DNA of 64,000 nucleotides from Prochilodus magdalenae. Taxonomy: Eukaryota > Chordata > Actinopteri > Characiformes > Prochilodontidae. The first letter of the stretch is position 1. Each line of letters opens with the position of its first letter. Shown piece by piece: positions 57,501-64,000 of the stretch. The position numbers and the translations under genes were made by a program. The DNA lies in contig JAMWET010003877.1 in the NCBI GenBank assembly GCA_024036415.1, positions 1 through 64,000 on the forward strand, read 5' to 3'. The notes below the pieces were generated by a model. That model worked only from the letters and a program-made list of their open reading frames with translations, was not told the DNA's origin and searched no databases.

Positions 57501-58187
57501 GAAAGAAAGAAGAAGACACAGAAAGGGAAAGACAGAGTGAAACAGAGAAAAAGAGAGACAAGAGAAAGAGATAAGAGAAAGACAGTGGGTAAGAGAGACA
57601 GACAAAGAGAGGGAGTGAAGGAGAGAGAGACACAGACTGAAGGAGGCATCAGAGCCTGTGAGTCTGTTCGTTCCAGTTTGAGGCTTGATGTCTGTTATAG
57701 TTTAACACGCTGTAAAAACTGGATATTGAGATCTGTGCCCATTCCAGGGAAGACTTCCTGTTTCAGACGCATATAGGATCTTTGCACTTTCTTATCTGGG
57801 ATGTAGAAAAGAAAAATAATGTATTTATTATTAGTCACTGTTAAGTCCTGGTGCTCTCATCATGTGAAATATTGTTTATGTTTCAGTTTGCGGCAGTAAC
57901 ACTCAGGAATGTGTTGTGTATATGAGAGAGAGAAGGTGAATTCATTTTGTGCCATATATTTGCCACTCTCATTTTGTACAGAGAGAACGAGACAATACCT
58001 TCCCAGTCATATGCCAGAGCATGTCCAGTCCTTCTGTTTACCCTGGTAACACAATGCAGAAGATGTCGGAGTATAGATGGGCATCACTGCATGCTAAATG
58101 TCCACACTCACGACTCTCGTGTCAGCCAGTACAGTGATATGGCCCACTCTTGATACTGTCACATTAAAACATTTATAAACAGTGACA
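57500..58187. other. Purine-rich and unassigned sequence
   Basis: GA-rich to about 57640, then ordinary sequence. The long minus-strand Ser/Leu frames over the GA tract are repeat artefacts. No gene recognised. Confidence 0.5.
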
Positions 58188-58686
58188 TACAGGGGTTGGA
58201 CAATGAAACTGAAACACCTGTCATTTTAGTGTGGGAGGTCTCATGGCTAAATTGGACCAGCCTGGTGGCCAATCTTCATTAATTGCACATTGCACCAGTA
58301 AGAGCAGAGTGTGAAGGTTCAGTTAGCAGGTAAGAGCACAGTTCTGCTCAAAATACTGCAATGCACACAACATTATGGGTGACATACTAGAGTTCAAAAG
58401 AGGACACATTGTTGGTGCACGTCTTGCTGGCGCATCTGTGACCAAGACAGCAAGTAGTCGCATATGACCAAGAAGGACGAACCACATCCAACAGGATTAA
58501 CTGTGGACGCAAGAGGAAGCTGTCTGAAAGGGATGTTCGGGTGCTAACCCGGATTGTATCCAAAAAACATAAAACCACGGCTGCCCAAATGACGCTGTAT
58601 TGACCGCAAAAGGAGGCCCTACACCATACTAATAAATGATTGTGGTCTAAAACCAGGTGTTTCAGTTTCATTGTCCAACCCCTGTA
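58188..58686 (+). mobile_element. Tc1-like transposon, internally deleted (copy B)
   Basis: Same family and ends as 55071-55607, 499 bp. It keeps a different middle segment, encoding NCGRKRKLSERDVRVLTRIV followed by SKKHKTTAAQ (second DNA-binding helix-turn-helix), which copy A lacks, and it lacks part of what copy A keeps. Each is a separate deletion product of one parent. Confidence 0.92.
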
Positions 58687-58689
58687 TAT

Positions 58690-59960
58690 AAACAAGGGGG
58701 GTTTCACACACAATGTGGAAAAAATTAAACACCCGTCATACAATCAAGGTAACAACAAGGCACTGTGGAACACATAGGTTTTATTTTTCAACATGTCATA
58801 AACGATACAGGAAATGGGATACATGTGCTGTGCATGCGTAATCCAAATGCGTTTCCATTTCAAATCGGGTAATGACCGTTGCTGAGTCCTGTGATATGTG
58901 CTAAGCATTGCTGTGTTAACCCTTTTGTTGCCATATGAAAACTAAAGCAAGGAGCTAATATCAGTTATAGCAGGTATTGTCTGATTTTGGAGCTGGATTA
59001 TTAGCCAATGGGTGGTCATAGGATTCTCTGACTTTGGTCAGTGAGATGAGGGTCTGGGATGTGGGAATTGTGTAACTTTGTTAACCCTTTGTTTATAATA
59101 TGAAGTATACAAAAGAGAGTTTATGTAACAGCAGAGAGGGGATTTTGGTGGTTTTAGGGGCTGGATTAGGACCAGTGGGCTAACATCTGGTTTTTCAATG
59201 ACACTTGTAATAAGCAGACCTCTTAAAAATCAAACCGCATGTTTGTTGTCGCAGAATTAATATCAGTTATAACTCAGTTTAAATAAATGCTTCACTACTG
59301 TTACTATCCAGCATTGGAATTGTTCTCCAATGGACTACATAACAGGAATGTGGCTTGGGTCTGGATGAGAAATGCCTACATATACAGGCTTTTACTAGTG
59401 TTACAGTTACATGGTGCCTGTACAGGCTGTAGTACTTAAGGTGGAATGAAACAACTGATGAAGAAACTGGTGAAAGATGAATGTAAGCCATGTGCATTGA
59501 TGTTTCCTCAGAAGGCGTATGAAAAGTGTTGACATTCCGTTCACTGTCTGGAACGTTCAATTTCTTGACATAGTTCTGTATTGTCCTACGCTGTTGCTCA
59601 GATGTTTCACTAGACTGGAATGCAGGCTGGTGTATGTACATTTTAGCGGGTGTAAATATTTATGAATTTTGGAATCCTTGGATCTTTGCATACTCAATCA
59701 TTTTGGACCTACTTACACCAAAAACGTGTTTTTAAAAAAATCATAAGTGCATATATTATATCAACTCTATATATTAAGATATATATGATCATTTAATTAG
59801 TTTAATTAAGGATCTCAGTGCAGATTTTTGACTTTGCTGATTCTAATACATCATCTCGAATGTCGATCATCATGGATCTGCCTCTCAGGCACGGTTAAAT
59901 TAGAATGGTTAAATTACTAATTGACAGTTGTTTGTTTACTCAGGAAAATATTAACCATTA
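58690..59960. other. Unassigned intergenic sequence
   Basis: No domain-bearing frame or nameable repeat seen; the minus frame 59279-59641 has no recognisable motif. Confidence 0.45.
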
Positions 59961-59962
59961 TA

Positions 59963-61050
59963 CAGTGGTGTGAAAAAGTGTTTGCCCCCTTCATGATTTC
60001 TTATGTTTTTGCATGTTTGTCACTCTTAAATGTTTCAGATCATCAAACTAATTTAAACATTAGTCAAAGACAACACAAGTAAACACACAATCCAGTTTTT
60101 AAATAAATGTTTTTATTATTAGGGGGGGAAAAATCCCAACCTACATGGGTCTGTGTAAATGTGTTTGGCCCCCAGTTAAAGCATAACTGTGGTTTATCTG
60201 AGTTCAATGTCTCTAGCCACATCAGGCCTAATTACTGCCACACCTGTACCTCAATCAAGAAATTGCTTAAATAGGACCTGCCTGACAAAGTGAAGTAGAC
60301 CAAAAGATACTCAATAGCTAGACATCATGCCAAGATCCAAAAAAATTCAGGAACAAATGAGAAAGAAAGTAATTGAGATCTATCAGTCTGGAAAAGGTTA
60401 TAAAGCCAGTTATTCAGCATTTAGCTAAGGGTTAGCATTTAGCTTAATGTTGATTAAAACCGTGAGCTGTATTAAACTAGAGGTGGAATTCCCCTGACAA
60501 CTTAGTAACACTTTCTAGTACAGCTTCTTTTCATTTTATCTGTGAGCATCTGACTCTTTCACAAACAAAAGGCTCCCAAGGTTAAAGTGAAAGACCTACA
60601 AAAGACTCCAGAGACGGCAAACACCTGTCTTGTTTATTTGTTCACTGAAGAAGAATGTTGTTCATGAAAGGACACCACAAAGAAAGCCACCACTGTCTAA
60701 ACAAGAAACGAACATGGCAAACCCCATCCCTACTGTGAAGCATGGTGGAGACAGCATCATGGTTTGGTGTTGCTTTGCTGTCTCAAGGCCTAGAGGCTTC
60801 ACAATCATTGAGGGAACAAAGAATTCATAGATGTATCAGTTAATTTAGATGAGAGTGTAAGGGCAGCAGTCGCTGCTCTCAAGCTGAAGGAAGTGACTTA
60901 AAACACAGAAGTAAATCAACTAAAGAATGGTTGAAAAAGAGGAAGGTGTGTTTGGAATGGCCAAGTCAGAGTCCTGACCTTAACCCCACTGAGATCCTGT
61001 GGTGAGATGACCTGAAGAGGGCTGTGCATGTGAGGCTTCCCAGAAATTTA
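59963..61050 (+). mobile_element. Degraded Tc1-like transposon, third family
   Basis: The left end GTGAAAAAGTGTTTGCCCCC is a well-known fish Tc1 terminus. Transposase pieces in order: ATG at 60328 with PRSKKIQEQMRKKVIEIYQS then GKGYKAS, later PTVKHGGDSIMVWCC, and the last DDE block [15 protein letters not shown] followed by an in-frame stop. Frames are broken; dead copy. The right end is unclear. Confidence 0.88.
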
Positions 61051-61289
61051 ATCATTTTTTTCAGCATGAAAGCAGCCAGTTTGTGAAGAGATAGCAAACT
61101 ACTCAGTTACATCATGAGGCTGTAAATAAAACTTATAAAACTATAAATAAAAAATCCTATTTCATCATGTGACAAAGCATGTCCCTCAACCTAGCAATAT
61201 GCCGTAGTAGGGGGCACCCTTTATGAGTCTAGAGAGCTGGAAAAGGTTTGGTCTGTTTCCTCTCCGTCACCTTTATTCACACACCTTAT

Positions 61290-61770
61290 ACACAGTATCA
61301 CGCCTGCTGGCTCTCCTCTCGTTCCCAATCGCCCGGACTCCGTTTCCCATAATCCACTACTCGAAGACGTCACTGTCACATGTCCACCATCTCCCAGTCC
61401 CGTTCCGTCTCTCAGGTCTAAGTCTCCGGACTATTGATTTCACCTGTAGCTGATTAGCCTCTGGTACAAATACACCTCTCTCCTACTGATCCGTTGCGAA
61501 GTATTGCCTCACCGTGTGTACTGAGCGTGGTCCCCTCTGTTGTTATTCTCGTTTGCTTCCCTGGTTTGACTCCATTTTGACTTTCTGGTTTACTCTTTTG
61601 TCTTTACCTTTGGATACGGTTGATGGTCTGACTGTTTTGCCTGGTTCTGACTTCACCTCGTCTCCTTACTCTGACTAGTCCTTGCCCTCTTGGCTGTGTC
61701 CGCTTGTACCTTGTTGCTGCTGTATTGTGCTACGAGCCTGTTTAAAAACCTAGCGTTGCTTTTAGCTCAG
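61290..61770 (+). mobile_element. LTR-retrotransposon-like fragment
   Basis: Runs such as CCCATAATCCACTACTCGAAG, GGACTATTGATTTCACCTGT, AGCTGATTAGCCTCTGG then CAAATACACC and CATTGCGAAG-like GTTGCGAAGTATTGCCT are, from memory, typical of a teleost LTR with a TATA-like centre and T-rich end. No coding part; solo or partial. Confidence 0.5.
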
Positions 61771-62310
61771 CGCGCGGCACAGTCTGTCTATCCATCCTCA
61801 CACACAGCTATTTACATATTTACGCGCGCGCACACTCAGGCATGAAATAAAACAAAAACAGTAGCCCTCTCTACCGAGGTACAAAGATTAATGACTGTAA
61901 AGTCATATAGATCCCTCACTCGTAGCATTCGGCCATCTGCTGACAGGAACGAACTCCCCTGTACCACCCTGAGGTAATGCAGGAATTACGAATATTTAGA
62001 CATATTTACATTACTGTTAACATTCACCATATGTGTACGCTTATATAGTATGTTAAAAAGTAATTAAACAGTGAAAACAAAAGATATAGTTAAATTAATA
62101 GTCAAATAAAACAGAAAAATGTGTTAATAATGATAATAAACACGTGACCTTTGTCACAGCTTAGCATAATAAGCCTAGTCTCCTATAGCGCTAGTGAGGA
62201 GGAGCAATGATTCTACAAAACTAGAAACACTCACAGCTTCATGTGCTTTACAGCTATTAAAATACTACATTTACAGTGGAACATTCAAATTAAATGGTCT
62301 GTCCCAGTGT

Positions 62311-62500
62311 TTCTCAGTCCTGATCCTGAAGTGACCCTGCCCCGCACGTTTTAGTGCTTTTCCTGGTCGTAAAAGACATGACTCAACTGACTCAGATACT
62401 TAACAAACCCTTAACGAGGCAGGTGTTCATGCAGGGAATCCACTAACGTGCAGGGCAGGGTGCCTCCAGGACCAAGATGGAGAACTCCTGGTCTAAACAT
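62311..62500. repeat. Common teleost interspersed repeat (MITE-like)
   Basis: Begins CAGTGTTTCTCAGTCCTG and ends CAGGACCAAGATGGAGAACTC, giving imperfect inverted ends, with CAGGCAGGTGTTCATG and GTGCAGGGCAGGGTG inside. A diverged shorter copy may occur at 5569-5660. Confidence 0.55.
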
Positions 62501-63690
62501 GAAGTACAGACTCTGATGCCTCCTTCTGGCAGCTAGCATACTCTACACGCTACAGTCTCCAAAGTAACCTCGCCCGCTCTCTCTCACCCGCTCTCTCTCT
62601 CTCATGGTTTGACCATAGCACAGGCTGCCTGAGAGAGGCATTTCCTCTGGTACAGACTTTGGCTTGGGTTTGCTACCAGTGTCTCCTTTGTGTATATATC
62701 AGTAAATCACAGTGAAAATAACGGCAGATGTTCTCTGCAGTGCCATCAGGGGGAACTCCACCTCCAGATCCCTCAGTTTAGGCTGGGTGTAGCTTAACCA
62801 GCTTTAAGCTAAATGCTAACTCTTAGCTAAACACTGAATAACTTTAGCCCTCAAATCATGAAAACCCTCTATCAGACTGACCAGAAACAGAATGAGGCTA
62901 GCTTTGTATCTACTGTGTATACCTATTGTGTATCAAGCAATGACGCTACATGTTACACTGGACACATAATGTCACAATAAAAATGTGAAACTGTTGTTTT
63001 TTTGAGGTTTGCAGGCCGGGATGTTGGTGTGCTCATCAACTCCAAGCACTGTTAAGTTCCCTAGCATGTTACAGTAAGCCACACTGCATTTAGCCATTAC
63101 TACATTAACGTAAAGCCATTTAAGAGATGACAGAAAGCCACATTAGATCACACACGGCTCAGTTATACCTTTAATATCTTCTAGTATAGTAAACTGATAC
63201 TAAGCATAAGACAGTGACCTTTAATTTGTACTAGTGAAATGTAAAACTTAACTTTGTTTATTGACATTTAAACAACAACACTTTTTAGTATAGTAGAACT
63301 CTGCTCAGGGTTGCCAGGTCCTGCTAAAAATTCCAGTCCATAATAATTTTAACCACGTTAAAAGCTCAAACTTTTGCAGAGGTAACGGACTGTAAATTGC
63401 ATATATTTAATACTGTGCAAAATTCTGTACATTACTATGTCAAAATAAGACAATGAACAAAACAGTACCAATGACACATGTATTTTTTTAAATTAGATGG
63501 CATATTTCTAAATAGAAACTGTTTAAATGTTTTATGTAACTATTTTGAGTTTAGTTAGGGAACATCCATAGTTCGCCACAGCTCCTAAAGCCCGGAACCT
63601 CCATTGACAAGTTAGTACACAATCTGATGGCATATTCTATTCTGAATTTGACAGGTTGCGTCATCCTACATATCTTCACAAACTTGCGTC
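62500..63690. other. Unassigned intergenic sequence
   Basis: Nothing recognised except a short CTCT-rich tract near 62578-62605. Confidence 0.45.
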
Positions 63691-63694
63691 ACAC

Positions 63695-64000
63695 TGTACA
63701 CCTCAGACTTCAAGAACAACTCTGCGGCGTGCTGCATGCAAAAGTTCCTGGACGATACTGCTATTGTGGCTTGTGTAAGGGGAGGGCAGGAGGCGGAGTA
63801 CAGAAACCTGGTGGAGGACTTTGAAGATGAAAGAGATGGTGGGGGACTATCGCAGGGCCAGGCCACTCATACAGCCAGTCTTTATTGAGGGGGTTGAAGT
63901 AGTGAAGCTTAAGACCTACAGTTTTCTCGGACTGCACCTGGACGATAGGTTGGACTGATCAGCCAGCACTGACATTCTGTACGGAAATGGGCAGAGCTGA
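63695..64000 (+). pseudogene. LINE reverse-transcriptase fragment, truncated by window edge
   Basis: The plus frame reads CMQKFLDDTAIVACVRGGQE then AEYRNLVEDF, the FxDDT catalytic region of a fish non-LTR reverse transcriptase. A deletion removes the usual segment after EDF; further pieces (ARPLIQPVFIEGV, LKTYSFLGLHLDDRLD) appear in other frames. A broken copy that may continue past the window. Confidence 0.85.

Noticed and set aside
57058..57649. Long minus-strand Ser/Leu-rich open frames
   Set aside because: They are the GA/CT repeat read in several frames; no start context or domain.

Overview
The window is vertebrate nuclear DNA, almost certainly from a teleost fish. Genes are split into many short exons with GT-AG introns, there is abundant fish-type repeat DNA (Tc1-like transposons, tRNA-derived SINEs, microsatellites), and one gene is an NLR of the FISNA-NACHT-LRR-B30.2 type that is expanded in teleosts. 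An intact atp4a (acid-secreting proton pump) points to a fish with an acid stomach. The pump genes are reported lost in stomachless lineages such as zebrafish and other cyprinids. A characin or catfish-like ostariophysan would fit, but the species cannot be read from the sequence.

Three protein genes were rebuilt exon by exon, all on the minus strand, and all three close in frame. (1) About 0.9-20.4 kb: an NLR immune-receptor gene, 14 coding exons, 1,468 predicted residues. Its order is a short acidic start, two related short exons, a B-box zinc finger, a pyrin-like segment, FISNA-NACHT, leucine-rich repeats and PRY-SPRY. A candidate untranslated first exon near 20.17 kb lies beside an interferon-response-like element. 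(2) 23.8-27.5 kb: gapdhs, 10 coding exons, 335 residues, with a TATA promoter near 27.52 kb. (3) 35.2-54.2 kb: atp4a, 23 coding exons, 1,028 residues, with a TATA box at 54.24 kb and a remote 29-base final exon.

Between gapdhs and atp4a lies about 7.6 kb without a recognisable protein gene. It holds a second strong minus-strand promoter-like cluster near 33.1 kb (TATA, X-boxes, CRE, spliceable short exon). The gapdhs/atp4a pairing matches mammals, where GAPDHS, TMEM147 and ATP4A are consecutive; tmem147 was not found here. From 54.3 kb to the end the window is repeat-rich: two deletion derivatives of one Tc1-like family, other Tc1 relics, a GA-rich tandem duplication, an LTR-like fragment and a LINE reverse-transcriptase fragment at the right edge.

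The NLR acts in cytosolic innate sensing, gapdhs in glycolysis and atp4a in gastric acid secretion; nothing suggests they work as one system. The most interesting points are the TRIM-like B-box architecture of the NLR, the triplicated splice donor of atp4a exon 12, the loss of one inhibitor-binding cysteine in the pump, and the orphan X-box/CRE promoter.
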